A DNA stretch of 64,000 bases from Cylindrospermum sp. NIES-4074 (GTDB lineage Bacteria > Cyanobacteriota > Cyanobacteriia > Cyanobacteriales > Nostocaceae). The stretch lies in contig AP018269.1 in the NCBI GenBank assembly GCA_003994795.1, positions 4,055,677 through 4,119,676 of the forward strand. The letters are read 5' to 3'. A program made the translations under genes and the position numbers. Of this stretch, positions 8,977-18,686 are shown in pieces. How positions within the stretch are numbered: the first letter of the stretch is position 1; every line of letters begins with the position of its first letter. A model generated the notes under the pieces. It ran no database searches. It was not told the DNA's origin and was given only the letters and a program-made list of their open reading frames with translations.

Positions 8977-10210
8977 ATGATTAATCAATACCCCAAGAAA
9001 CTGACGCCCTGGTCACATCTAAGCATAGTATTGCTCAGTAGCATGACTTCTAGTCCCCTAAATGCACAAACTATAGAGACTAGACAACCACCAAGCGGCA
9101 GTTCTGTCTTTTCCCAACAAGTCTCTCCACCGCGAGATTTTCCCCCATCCTTACCGAATCCATTTCCCCAACCCCAACCAATAGAACCACTCCCCCCACC
9201 AGCAGAACTACTTCCACCTTCTAACCCAACTACCCCACCTGAGGAAAACTTTCCTGTCAATACTCCGAAAACTATCATTGTTGAACGGTTTGAAGTGGTT
9301 GGTAGTACTGTATTCAGTCCTGAACAGTTAGCTCAAGCGACTGCTGAATTTACCAAAAAACCAATCTCCTTGGCTGAAGTGTTTCAAGCTCGTTCTAAAA
9401 TCACTGAGCTATACATCAAGGATGGTTACATTACTTCTGGTGCTTATATTCCACCTCAAACAATCCAGTCTGGTGTGGTCAAAATTCAGGTAGTCGAAGG
9501 TAAGTTGGAAGATATCCAAGTCGGTTATCTAGACGGCAGTACTCGCAGACTTAACCCCAATTATGTCCGCAGTCGTTTAGCAATAGCCACTCAGCCGCCT
9601 CTTAATCGGGTGCGTCTGCTAGAAGCACTGCAACTGTTGCAACTCGATCCTTTGATTCAAAACGTGTCTGCTGAACTCTCAACTGGGTCACGTCTTGGTG
9701 CGAGTGTGCTACAAGTCAAGGTCAGGGAGGCCAAAACCTTTCAAACTCAGGTAGCTTTGGATAATGGGCGATCGCCTAGTGTTGGTAGTTTTAAACGCCG
9801 ATTAAATGTGTCTGAAGCCAATTTACTGGGGTTGGGAGATGGTCTGAGTTTAGATTACATTAATACTGATGGTAGCAATGCCTTTGAAGCTAGCTACACT
9901 TTGCCAGTTAATCCCCGCAACGGCACCTTGGCTTTTAACTTTGGCACGTCATCCAACAATGTGATTGAACGTCCTTTTAACATCCTAGATATTCAATCTG
10001 CTTCCCGTTATTACGAACTTACATTCCGCCAGCCAATATTGCAAACCCCCAGACAAGAATTTGTCCTTGGTTTGACGGCTTCTAGACGGGAAAGTGATGC
10101 CTCTTATATTGAAGGTGCGAGACTACCTTTTCCCTCTTTAGGAGCGGATGAGGACGGTAGCACCAAAGTAACTGCATTGCGATTTTTTCAAGAATGGACT
10201 GCTCGTGATA
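8977..10210 (+). pseudogene. TpsB/ShlB-type outer-membrane secretion protein, 5' part
   Basis: This is the N-terminal 411 codons of a two-partner-secretion pore (ShlB/FhaC family). It has a signal-like start, a proline-rich linker (about residues 47-90), a POTRA domain (IIVERFEVVGSTVFSPEQLAQAT, from about 102) and the start of the 16-strand barrel. An IS630-type element interrupts the frame at the TA at 10209-10210. Reading on into the element adds about nine foreign codons before a stop at 10234. Joining 10210 to 11400 restores one open frame of 595 residues (WTARD-SRQVMALRSQF), the normal length for the family. The gene was therefore intact until this insertion. No cognate TpsA exoprotein is in the window. 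Confidence 0.9.
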
Positions 10211-11397
10211 AGCTGTTGTGCAGCTTGATTGTATAATAGAGGTTAGGTAATCAAGCAAAGACTAGGAAGGTATGCCAGCAAAAAACCATTTATCTCAAGA
10301 GCAGAGGGAACGGCTATTAAAAAACCTAAAAGAGCAAGAAAATCCCTATGTAAGAGAGAAGATTCTCATCTTATTGTTGATGAATGACGGTAAAACTTAC
10401 CAGGAAATAAGTGATTTTTTAGACATAGCATATACAACAGTAGCATATTGGGCAGTGCATGGTGATCCGGATAACATAGACAGTTTTTTAGATGGAAGAA
10501 GAGAAGGTAACTTCCGTAAAATAACAAAAGAATATGAGAATTTGTTGTTGGAAGTAATTGAGAAGAACCCTGATGAATGTGGATATGAATTTGGTAGATG
10601 GACATCTGCAAGACTAGCGACATATCTAGAAATAGAGACAGGAATAAAGTTAAGTAGTTCGCAAGTAAGGAGAATTTTAGAGAGAAAAAAGTACGTTTAT
10701 CTTTGGGCAAAGTACAGCCTAGAGGACAAACAAAATCCAGAGAAACGTAAGTTATTTAAAGAAAAATTAGCCGAATATTTAAAAATAACAAAATCAGCCC
10801 CAGAGCGTTTACAGGTATGGTTTTGGGATGAGAGTGGATTTAGTTTAAGAGTGATAAGAAGAAAAACATGGGGAAAGAAAGGCAAGAGAAAAGAGGTGAC
10901 AGGACAAAGAAGAAGAGGAAGAGTGAATATTATGGGAGGGTTGCGTTATCATGACAAGAAAAGAATAAATTTTGTGATTAAACAGGGAAATGCAGATGTG
11001 TTTTATGAACAGTTGAAATCTCTCAATCATTTTTTAAGACAGGAATGGATAGAAGCAGGAAATAAGCCTAAAGACTTTCATGATAATTCGGCGAAAATAG
11101 TTATTATTCTTGACAATGCTAGTTACCATAAAAGAAAAGATATTTTGGCTCGTATTGAGGCAGAAATGCCAAATATTATTCTGGAATTTTTACCACCTTA
11201 TAGTCCAGATTATAATTTAATTGAACTGGTATGGCATTCAGCGAAAGAATATATAGCTCACAGATTATTTAAATCGGTAGAACAGTTAGAAGAACTATTA
11301 ATTAAATTACTAAACGAAGGAGTCCTTATTATTCAATGGGAGCGCAAAGTCAAAAATAAAGGCAATGCTGTTTATTCAATTTAGCTGCACAACAGCT
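10211..11397 (+). mobile_element. IS630-type insertion sequence inside the TpsB gene
   Basis: The 1187-bp element has perfect 15-bp terminal inverted repeats, AGCTGTTGTGCAGCT at 10211-10225 and its complement at 11383-11397. It is flanked on both sides by TA (10209-10210 and 11398-11399), the target dinucleotide duplicated by IS630/Tc1-type elements. It encodes one transposase whose stop codon overlaps the right repeat. Confidence 0.93.
10272..11384 (+). CDS. IS630-family transposase
   Basis: The 370-residue protein has an N-terminal helix-turn-helix region (about 35-65, MNDGKTYQEISDFLDIAYTT) and a second winged-helix-like part. A DDE core follows with FWDESGF (about 180-186), VIILDNASYHKRKDI (about 277-291) and EFLPPYSPDYNLIELVWHSAKE (about 304-325). 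These are the classical IS630 acidic motifs. The frame is complete in a single ORF without the programmed frameshift of some relatives. Intact ends and target duplication suggest recent movement. Confidence 0.93.
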   Translation: MPAKNHLSQEQRERLLKNLKEQENPYVREKILILLLMNDGKTYQEISDFLDIAYTTVAYWAVHGDPDNIDSFLDGRREGNFRKITKEYENLLLEVIEKNPDECGYEFGRWTSARLATYLEIETGIKLSSSQVRRILERKKYVYLWAKYSLEDKQNPEKRKLFKEKLAEYLKITKSAPERLQVWFWDESGFSLRVIRRKTWGKKGKRKEVTGQRRRGRVNIMGGLRYHDKKRINFVIKQGNADVFYEQLKSLNHFLRQEWIEAGNKPKDFHDNSAKIVIILDNASYHKRKDILARIEAEMPNIILEFLPPYSPDYNLIELVWHSAKEYIAHRLFKSVEQLEELLIKLLNEGVLIIQWERKVKNKGNAVYSI

Positions 11398-11399
11398 TA

Positions 11400-11953
11400 G
11401 CCGTCAAGTGATGGCGTTGCGATCGCAATTCAACTTGGGTATTGGTGCTTTGGATGCGACGTATAATGAAACCCCTCCTGATGGCCGCTTTTTTGCTTGG
11501 CGGGGACAAGCTCAGTGGGTGCGCCTTTTGGCTCCTGACACTTTATTTTTACTCCGTGCAAATACTCAACTAGCATCCAGAACACTTCTGCCTTTAGAGC
11601 AGTTTGGCTTAGGTGGTCTAGATAGCGTTCGCGGCTACCGTCAAGATTTCCTACTGTCGGATAATGGCGCTTTTGCTTCTGCTGAAGTGCAAGTACCAAT
11701 TTTCCGCTCACCTGATAAAAATAGTAAATTACACATAATACCCTTTGCTGATTTCGGCGTAGGCTGGAATACTGATAGAGATGATCCTAAAGATAATACC
11801 CTAGCTTCTGTTGGTCTCGGTTTGCGCTGGACTCAAGGCGATCGCCTTACCGCTCGTCTTGATTGGGGAATTCCTTTAATATCTGTTGACACGAGGGGAG
11901 ACACCTGGCAAGAAAACGGAGTGTATTTTTCTTTACAATACAATCCTTTTTGA
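11400..11953 (+). pseudogene. TpsB/ShlB-type protein, 3' part after the IS
   Basis: This is the barrel and C-terminal end of the interrupted transporter. It includes FFAWRGQAQWVRLL, the family-conserved VRGYRQD loop motif (VRGYRQDFLLSDNG) that plugs the pore during secretion, and a terminal strand ending in SLQYNPF with the expected C-terminal aromatic residue. An internal ATG at 11408 could start a 181-residue fragment, but that piece would lack the POTRA domain and signal peptide and could not be exported. No other damage is seen in either half. Confidence 0.9.
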
Positions 11954-12091
11954 AATTTAGAGTTCATTAAATAAGGAAGCCAGCACCCCACACCCGAACC
12001 TACACCCATCCCTGTCGGTAAGCTAGACTGTCACCACAGCCTTATAAATAGTAAGGGTGTTAGGATATTTTCTCACCAGCTGAATTTGATT

Positions 12092-13252
12092 ATGAAATTA
12101 GTTTGCGCCCAAAGCGATCTCAGTACAAACCTTTCACTTGTTAGCCGTGCTGTACCGTCACGACCGACACATCCAGTACTTGCCAATGTGCTGCTGCAAG
12201 CGGATGCTCAAACTAACCAAGTAAGCTTAACAGCCTTTGATTTGAGCTTGGGTATTCGTACCAGTTTTAGCGCTGAAGTATGGGAAGGGGGTGCGATCGC
12301 CCTTCCCGCCAAACTGCTTGTAGACATCACCTCTCGGCTTCCAGAGGGCGAAATCACCCTAGAAGTTGAAGCACCCATAGGCGCTGACCCTGCTGGGGAA
12401 GGATTAATCGTCACACTCACACCCAAAAGCGGACGTTATCAGGTGCGAGCAATGGGAGCAGATGAGTTTCCCGAATTACCCGTAATTGACAACGACCAAG
12501 TACTTCAACTCACCACCGCTGCCTTAATTGAAGGATTAAGAGGTTCACTATTTGCCACCAGTGCTGATGAAACTAAGCAAGTCCTCACCGGAGTGCATTT
12601 AACAGTTAAACAAGACACCCTAGAATTTGCCGCCACCGATGGACACCGCCTAGCAGTAGTAGAAAGTACAAACGAGCGTCCTCTTGGTGGCAGTGGTCAG
12701 CTAGAAGTCACAGTACCAGCCAGAGCCTTACGCGAACTACAGCGGATGGTAGCTCATAACGCCTCATCAGAGGAATCTGTATCTTTATATTTTGATCAAG
12801 GACAAGTTGTATTTGCTTGGCAAAATCAACGTTTAACCAGCCGCACTTTAGAAGGGCAATATCCCGCTTATCGGCAATTAATCCCGCGCCAATTTGAGCG
12901 ACAAGTGACAATTGAGCGGCGTCAATTCATCAGCACGTTAGAGCGAATTGCGGTGTTAGCCGATCAAAAGAATAATATTGTGAAAGTTAGCATTGATGGC
13001 GCATCTCAGGAAATTACTTTATCTTGTGAAGCTCAAGATGTGGGCAATGGTAGAGAGACAATGCCAGCACAAATATCTGGGGATAATATCGACATTGCCT
13101 TTAACGTTAAATATTTAATGGAAGGCTTGAAGGAATTACCATCTTCGGAAATTCAAATGCATTTGAATCAAAGCCTGACCCCAGTGATATTTACACCGCT
13201 GGGTGGGTTAAAAATGACTTATTTAGCTATGCCCGTTCAACTTAGGAATTAA
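12092..13252 (+). CDS. dnaN: DNA polymerase III beta subunit (sliding clamp)
   Basis: The 386-residue protein is the ring-shaped processivity clamp of replicative polymerase. The N-terminus MKLVCAQSDLSTNLSLVSRAVPSRPTHPVLANVLL is typical, as are the mid-protein ATDGHRLAV and the C-terminal YLAMPVQLRN, which resembles the canonical MPMRL end that forms part of the partner-binding pocket. The ATG at 12092 is chosen over an in-frame TTG two codons earlier because family proteins start with MK. It is not beside dnaA, which is usual in cyanobacteria. Its last 30 bp overlap the end of the convergent histidine kinase gene. Confidence 0.97.
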   Translation: MKLVCAQSDLSTNLSLVSRAVPSRPTHPVLANVLLQADAQTNQVSLTAFDLSLGIRTSFSAEVWEGGAIALPAKLLVDITSRLPEGEITLEVEAPIGADPAGEGLIVTLTPKSGRYQVRAMGADEFPELPVIDNDQVLQLTTAALIEGLRGSLFATSADETKQVLTGVHLTVKQDTLEFAATDGHRLAVVESTNERPLGGSGQLEVTVPARALRELQRMVAHNASSEESVSLYFDQGQVVFAWQNQRLTSRTLEGQYPAYRQLIPRQFERQVTIERRQFISTLERIAVLADQKNNIVKVSIDGASQEITLSCEAQDVGNGRETMPAQISGDNIDIAFNVKYLMEGLKELPSSEIQMHLNQSLTPVIFTPLGGLKMTYLAMPVQLRN

Positions 13253-16012
13253 ACAAGATTGCATCTGTTTCAACGGTATTTCAATCCAGAATTGAGTACC
13301 CACATCTGGTTGTGAATCACATTTAAAGATGCCACCGTGTTTATCCACCACAATCTGGTAACTAATAGACAATCCCAAGCCAGTGCCTTTCCCCACTGGC
13401 TTAGTGGTGAAAAAGGGATCAAATACTCTGGCCCTAAGAGTTTCTGGTATTCCTGGCCCGTTGTCGGTAATGCGAATCACTACACTCTCCACATCGTTGC
13501 TCAGTTTACCCAGGGCAGTATGGATGGTAATTTGACTAGAATGTGTTTCTGAGTTTGGCTCCCGCTCTGGGGTATCGCTCGCGCAGTGTGACTCGAAGGA
13601 GTCGATCGCATTACTCAACACATTCATAAATACCTGATTCAGTTGTCCAGCATAGCACTCTACCAAGGGCAAGTCGCCATACTCCTTAACTAACTGAATC
13701 GCAGGACTTCCTGGCTTTGCTTTCAAGCGGTGCTGCAAAATCAGCAACGTGCTATCAATGCCTTCATGAATATCAACTGCCTTCATTTCTGCCTGATCTA
13801 GGCGAGAGAAATTTCGTAAACCCAAGACAATATGACGGATGCGCTCTACCCCAACCCGCATAGAAGCTAGAGTTTTGGGCAAATCCTCAGTGAGAAATTC
13901 CAAGTCAATTTCTACTGACCGTTGATGAATCTCCATACTGGGATTAGCACATTCCTGTTTATAGAGATCCAGCATTTCCAATAAATCTTTCGCATATTCA
14001 CTCATGTGCTGGAGATTGCCATAAATGAAATTTACCGGGTTGTTAATTTCGTGAGCAATACCAGCTACCAATTGACCCAGAGAGGACATTTTCTCTGTTT
14101 GGATAAGTTGAGTTTGAGCTTGCTGTAAATTGTAAAGTGTTTCGGCTAGCTTTTGAGATTGCTCTTTGGTTTGTTTAAGCAATTCAGCTTGTTCTAATGC
14201 CACGCTTAGTTGATTAGTAATCTGAATCACAAATTGGATTTCGGAAGTTTCCCAAATCCGGGGTTGCAGGCATTCGTGAATGCAAATTAAGCCCCAGAGT
14301 TGATCACCTTTCATCAGGGGTACAACTATTTGAGACCCAATCTGAAATTGAGTCAGCATTGCCACATGACAGTCTTGTAGCCCAGCATTGTGGATGTCAG
14401 CAACTACTTGCATTTGCCCGGAATGGTATTTAGTTGCATAGATTTCTCCAAAGCAGTGGTCGTGAACTTTAGCTGCTAGTACTGAAGAAAATTCTGGCAA
14501 TACTTCTTCTGTAATAAATTCGCCATCATTAAATTCAGAACCAGGTTCAAAGCGATATATTGCCACCCGGTGAACATGAAGAATGCAACGGAGTTCTTTA
14601 GTTGTGATGCTGAAAATTGTATCGATATCCAAAGATTGCCGCATCTTGGATACAACTTCAAATAGTATCCGTTGTTGTTCAGTTGCCCGTTGCAGCTTGA
14701 ATGTACGTTCTTGGACTTGAAGTTCTAAGTTGGCATTAAACGCATTCACTTGTTGGTATAATTCATACTGCTGAATTGCTAAGGCAAATTGTTTACCTAC
14801 TTCCTTTGCCAGGGATATTTCTATAGCAGTCCACTGGGGAGCTTGTGCTAGTTTGGTTTCTCTCCAAAGTTCAAAGGATAAACGAGGGTAAATTTGCCGT
14901 CTATCACGGTCAAATTGCCCTGCCCACAGGGTTTCTGTATCTACTTCATTCCGAAAAATACTCAAATAACCCAGCAATTCTTGACGGTACTGGAGAGGGA
15001 TCATTAATATAGTGCGAATTTTAGTTGAGCGAAAAGCAAATTGCAAATTTCGCATTCTCGGATCTTGATAAATGTCAGCGATTGCCCAAACATCATACTC
15101 ATGAGATTGATAATATTTTTCCCAGAGGCTATATTGCTCCATAAATTGGTACTTTGCCGATTGGGAGAATACAGGCTGACAACCAAAAGTATATAGTTTG
15201 ATGCGATCGCCACCGGCTTGCAAGCAGTCGGCTAAACTGGTGACAGTGCCATTGCGAATATTAAAAGCGCGATCGCGAATACAAAGCCGTCCACCAGAAC
15301 CAGAAAAAGCCGCAACTGTTGCTTCTAAAGCTGACTTTAATTCAATAGAAGGCTGTGAATGCAACAGGGTAGTGATCCGGTTGACAATTTCTTCCTTGAC
15401 AGCTTTTTCACGGGACTTGGTGAGGAGATTACTTTGTGCGATCGCCACTGATAGCTGATCAACCACCATCTGCACCGCTTCTAGTTCATATTCTGCCACA
15501 TCACGGGCTTCAGAGTGATGAGATACTAGCAGCCCCCAAAGTTGGTCTTGATGCAGAATCGGCATTACCAGAGAAGACGTTACCCCCATTGCCTTCATAT
15601 ATTCTAAATGGCAGGGATCTACAGAACGGTAACAGATATTTTCTCCTGTTTCCAAATCATGCAAAGGGATTTGTCCCATTTCTTGAGTATCAACATTGAC
15701 AACAGTACGCACCCGCGACTTGATAAACAGTTCACGGGCAGAGGGTGGAATATCATCAGCGGGAAAATTCAACCCTAGTAACGAAGGCAACCGATTTTCA
15801 TAAATTGACTCAGCAATGACCTGACCACTTCCATCGGCATGAAATTTGTAAATCATCACTCGGTCAGTTCCCAGTAATGAACGCACCTCCGCTGTAGTCA
15901 CCGTAATAATTTCTGTCAACTCTAAAGTTTGACGGATACGGTTTGTAATGCGGTACAGCACACTATCTTCATAACGACTCACCCGCAAATCTTGATTAGG
16001 GATAGAGGTCAT
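13223..16012 (-). CDS. Three-GAF phytochrome-like sensor histidine kinase
   Basis: The 929-residue cytoplasmic kinase has GAF1 (about 30-195), GAF2 (about 220-415), a coiled coil (about 415-445), GAF3 (about 450-610), a HisKA dimerisation helix with phosphoacceptor H654 in GIAHEINNP, and a HATPase domain (NAIDSF N-box, DNGPGIP, GTGLGLS). GAF1 carries phytochrome-like NFPADDIPPSAR and VDPCHLEYM, with C134-H135 where bilin-binding GAFs have their chromophore Cys-His. GAF3 carries DCHVAML (C548-H549) in the same position. A bilin photosensor of the cyanobacteriochrome class is therefore likely, although some CH-containing GAFs do not bind bilin. No receiver domain or neighbouring response regulator is present. 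It converges on dnaN with a 30-bp overlap. Confidence 0.88.
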   Translation of the reverse strand: MTSIPNQDLRVSRYEDSVLYRITNRIRQTLELTEIITVTTAEVRSLLGTDRVMIYKFHADGSGQVIAESIYENRLPSLLGLNFPADDIPPSARELFIKSRVRTVVNVDTQEMGQIPLHDLETGENICYRSVDPCHLEYMKAMGVTSSLVMPILHQDQLWGLLVSHHSEARDVAEYELEAVQMVVDQLSVAIAQSNLLTKSREKAVKEEIVNRITTLLHSQPSIELKSALEATVAAFSGSGGRLCIRDRAFNIRNGTVTSLADCLQAGGDRIKLYTFGCQPVFSQSAKYQFMEQYSLWEKYYQSHEYDVWAIADIYQDPRMRNLQFAFRSTKIRTILMIPLQYRQELLGYLSIFRNEVDTETLWAGQFDRDRRQIYPRLSFELWRETKLAQAPQWTAIEISLAKEVGKQFALAIQQYELYQQVNAFNANLELQVQERTFKLQRATEQQRILFEVVSKMRQSLDIDTIFSITTKELRCILHVHRVAIYRFEPGSEFNDGEFITEEVLPEFSSVLAAKVHDHCFGEIYATKYHSGQMQVVADIHNAGLQDCHVAMLTQFQIGSQIVVPLMKGDQLWGLICIHECLQPRIWETSEIQFVIQITNQLSVALEQAELLKQTKEQSQKLAETLYNLQQAQTQLIQTEKMSSLGQLVAGIAHEINNPVNFIYGNLQHMSEYAKDLLEMLDLYKQECANPSMEIHQRSVEIDLEFLTEDLPKTLASMRVGVERIRHIVLGLRNFSRLDQAEMKAVDIHEGIDSTLLILQHRLKAKPGSPAIQLVKEYGDLPLVECYAGQLNQVFMNVLSNAIDSFESHCASDTPEREPNSETHSSQITIHTALGKLSNDVESVVIRITDNGPGIPETLRARVFDPFFTTKPVGKGTGLGLSISYQIVVDKHGGIFKCDSQPDVGTQFWIEIPLKQMQSCLIPKLNGHS

Positions 16013-16220
16013 TGCTTTTTGTCAAATAAATTAGTTAACTTGCAAACTAGAGACAATTAAATCTTAAAATATTTTTAAATTTAATTGATCCCCTTGTCCT
16101 CCGTATAACCACTGTCAAATAAAAACGGTAATATTTTTCCTAGTTTTTTTAAGAAAATTACGCAAAAACTTCCACTAAATCACTTAAGACCTAACCCCCT
16201 ACCCCCTTCCTGAGTAGGAA

Positions 16221-16250
16221 TGTAGAGACGTTTCATGAAACGTCTCTACA
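16221..16250. repeat. 30-bp perfect palindrome (GTAGAGAC family)
   Basis: The half-site TGTAGAGACGTTTCA is followed directly by its complement. Related palindromes with GTAGAGAC ends occur at 30513-30541, 30231-30246 (partial) and 42645-42671. It lies 26 bp beyond the stop of the minus-strand ATPase gene, and no T-run follows on that strand. Confidence 0.85.
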
Positions 16251-16276
16251 TTTGTAGGAGAGATTTTGCTACAAAA

Positions 16277-17464
16277 TTAAACTCTCACATTGTCACTAAA
16301 GCGGATTTTCAGATAATCATCTTCCATCTTCGCGCCTGCCGGTTGGAGTGCTGCCAAGGCTTGCGGCAATACTAAGTTACGGCGGTGGTTGCCAATGGTA
16401 ATGTTTAATTCATCCCCAGTTTTACTTAGTTGAACTTGGTTTTTGGGAATACCGGGTAGATACAGTTCCAAACTATATTGGTTGTTCTCTTGAACTACCC
16501 TGATAGTTGTTTCTTTGTAATAAACCTGAGTGGGATCTTCATCTTTGTAAAGGGTTTCTTTCAGCCGTTCTAAGGCTGCTAAACCACACATCTCCTCAGA
16601 AAATAGTGGTATTTCCTTCACAGGTAGAGGCAGGAAGTTGTCATGAATTTCCTGGCGATATTGCTCCTGACTCTCTTTCCAACGTTGGAAAAATGGGTCT
16701 TTGACTTCGGCGGGAATAATCCGATTAGCGACGACTAAATCTGTAGCGACGTTATATAAACTCAGATAGGCGTGAGCGCGGAGAGATTCTTTAATCACCA
16801 TCTTTTCTGGATTTGTTACCAGACGCACTGAGGTTTGAGTATTATCAGTTAATACTTTTTCCAGCGCCTCTATTTGTTCATAAAACTCATAAGGCGCGTC
16901 CATCACTTCTCTATCTGGTAAAGAGAAACCAGCTATTGGTCTAAACAGAGGTTCAACCAAAGGTCGAAGTGCTACGGAAATGTTTTGGAACGGTTTGTAA
17001 AATCGGCGCATATACCAGCCACCAACTTCCGGTAAACTTAACAAGCGTAATGCTGTACCAGTGGGGGCTGAGTCAATAATTAAGACCTCATACTCTCCCT
17101 CATCATAGTGGCGTTTCATCCTTACCAAACCAAAAATCTCATCCATCCCTGGTAGGATTGCCAATTCTTCCGCTTGTACCCCGTCTAAACCCCTGGCTTG
17201 TAAAACTTGGGTAATATAGCGCTTCACAGCACCCCAGTTGCCCTCTAGTTCTTGCAGTGCATCCAGTTCTGCACCCCATAAATTAGGGCGAATCTCTCGC
17301 GGTGCGTGTCCTAATTCTAAGTCAAAACTGTCTGCTAAAGAGTGAGCAGGATCTGTACTCAAAACCAGTGTGCGATAGCCTAGCTCTGCACAACGCAGTC
17401 CAGTGGCGGCAGCAACTGAAGTTTTGCCTACGCCACCTTTCCCTGTCATTAAAATTACACGCAT
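16277..17464 (-). CDS. ArsA/Get3-family ATPase with HSP20-like C-terminus
   Basis: The 395-residue P-loop ATPase is of the ArsA/TRC40 group. The deviant Walker A GKGGVGKT (8-15) has the signature first lysine. It is followed by [14 protein letters not shown] (switch I) and [14 protein letters not shown] (switch II). The last 80 or so residues (from about [20 protein letters not shown]) form a beta-sandwich like the HSP20-type domain fused to many cyanobacterial ArsA homologues. There is no arsR, arsB or arsC nearby and the protein is not a tandem ArsA duplicate. A role in protein targeting or assembly is more likely than arsenite export; this is inference. The ATG at 17464 is preferred over a TTG one codon upstream. 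Confidence 0.9.
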   Translation of the reverse strand: MRVILMTGKGGVGKTSVAAATGLRCAELGYRTLVLSTDPAHSLADSFDLELGHAPREIRPNLWGAELDALQELEGNWGAVKRYITQVLQARGLDGVQAEELAILPGMDEIFGLVRMKRHYDEGEYEVLIIDSAPTGTALRLLSLPEVGGWYMRRFYKPFQNISVALRPLVEPLFRPIAGFSLPDREVMDAPYEFYEQIEALEKVLTDNTQTSVRLVTNPEKMVIKESLRAHAYLSLYNVATDLVVANRIIPAEVKDPFFQRWKESQEQYRQEIHDNFLPLPVKEIPLFSEEMCGLAALERLKETLYKDEDPTQVYYKETTIRVVQENNQYSLELYLPGIPKNQVQLSKTGDELNITIGNHRRNLVLPQALAALQPAGAKMEDDYLKIRFSDNVRV

Positions 17465-17518
17465 CAACGCTTTTCCCTGCCTGAGAATTGTTTACATATA
17501 TTTACATTATTTCTATTA

Positions 17519-17911
17519 TCAACGGTTTCCGAAAAATAAATGCTGTTTCAGCACATCCAAGCGGGAACAGTGCCAATAATCAATGTGGGAAGCAATCAAA
17601 CCCTCTGAGTTCAGACTTAATTCACTCCAGCCAGAAATAGAGATGCGTGGTTTCCAGGGGACGGGGGTATTCCAGCTGAGTGTCCACTCGCTTTTTATGA
17701 TGTCTCCCAAAGATTGAATATTATGTAAGTCCATTTTGGGATTTATAAACCAAGTTTGGATAAACTTAATCATTTGTTGATAACGTTTAACGCCGCGAAA
17801 TTGATTTAACGGGTCTTGAAAATAAACGTCGGCAGCATAAATGCTGTAAGTTTGATTTTTGGGAAATCTTTGATAGTCGTCTTTGAGAATTTCAATGATG
17901 TTATTGGTCAT
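17519..17911 (-). CDS. DUF2358-type protein (NTF2-like fold)
   Basis: The 130-residue protein has the cone-shaped NTF2-like pattern of the DUF2358 family: an N-terminal helix (IIEILKDDYQRFP), then IYAADVYFQDPLNQFRGVKRY, strands with WTLSWNTPVPWKPRISISGWSEL, and a C-terminal SHIDYWHCSRLDVLKQHLF. The family is conserved in cyanobacteria and chloroplasts, with no defined activity. It lies upstream of the ArsA-type gene on the same strand with a 54-bp gap, so co-transcription is possible. Upstream of it are 168 bp of low-complexity repeats. Confidence 0.75.
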   Translation of the reverse strand: MTNNIIEILKDDYQRFPKNQTYSIYAADVYFQDPLNQFRGVKRYQQMIKFIQTWFINPKMDLHNIQSLGDIIKSEWTLSWNTPVPWKPRISISGWSELSLNSEGLIASHIDYWHCSRLDVLKQHLFFGNR

Positions 17912-17924
17912 TGGTCAGAAAATA

Positions 17925-18060
17925 GGGGTGTAGGGGGTAGGGTGTAGGGTGTAGTGTAGAATTCAAGGCTGCATTACCCTTACCTCTATATACGAAGCAA
18001 TTTAATTAATAATAAAGTATCTTCCTCTACACCCCACACCCCACACCCCACACCCCTCTT
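17925..18060. repeat. Complementary GGGTGTAG / CACACCCC repeat arms
   Basis: Short tandem units of the type GGGTGTAGGGTGTAG (17925-17960) face units of the type CCCCACACCCCACACC (18030-18056). The two arms are largely complementary and could fold into a long imperfect hairpin. Such strings are common between genes in Nostoc. Confidence 0.7.
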
Positions 18061-18079
18061 TTTTCCCCACACTCCCATC

Positions 18080-18643
18080 CTATGTTTCATTCCATAGGCT
18101 TTCTAATCGATTGCGCCAAGCAGCTAGGGTTTGTTCTCGCGCTTCTGGGGTTTGCTCTAATCCGCCAAGCAAGCCTTCTGCATAAAAGCGGTCTAAGCTT
18201 TGCATTGTGGCTGGGAGTGATTGTCCTTGCTGTTTTGCCACTTGGATAATTTGACGGATACGGCTTTCAATCAATCGATTGAAGACATCATCTAAACCAA
18301 CTTGATGCAGAGAAACGAGTCGTGCGATCGCATCACTAAAATCTGCACTTGTCAAACTGCCGCTGTTGTGCTGGAATACACCCCAAACTACATCATCATA
18401 CAAAGCGTAGCGTACCTCTTGGGTGTCATCAAAGTTAGCTTCTAGGAACTGTTCTAAAAAGGGTTGGGCTTCTTGGATGGGTACAATGGGTAGTAAGACC
18501 CGCAGCCAAGCATTATCCTCAGACAGCAGTACCAACAGCCGAAAAGCCGAGGTTTCGACTTGCCAAGATCCAGGTGCGATCGCCGCAACATCTGCTGCAC
18601 CAAATAATTTTGTTAGTGTCAGACCAATTTCTTCTGGTGTCAT
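18080..18643 (-). CDS. Conserved cyanobacterial protein of unknown function
   Basis: No family is recognised with certainty in this 187-residue protein. Residues 1-110 alternate short helices and strands (GSWQVETSAFRLLVLLSEDNAWLRVLLPI...EAQPFLEQFLEANFDDTQEVRYALYDDVVWGVF). This resembles the YbjN/CesT-type chaperone fold, an inference from pattern only. Residues 115-187 are helical and charged. No signal peptide or membrane helix is seen. It is 43 bp downstream of another unknown gene on the same strand. Confidence 0.65.
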   Translation of the reverse strand: MTPEEIGLTLTKLFGAADVAAIAPGSWQVETSAFRLLVLLSEDNAWLRVLLPIVPIQEAQPFLEQFLEANFDDTQEVRYALYDDVVWGVFQHNSGSLTSADFSDAIARLVSLHQVGLDDVFNRLIESRIRQIIQVAKQQGQSLPATMQSLDRFYAEGLLGGLEQTPEAREQTLAAWRNRLESLWNET

Positions 18644-18686
18644 AGTTTTTTTGTGGCTTAATACCCTTATCTATCTGCTTTATCTA

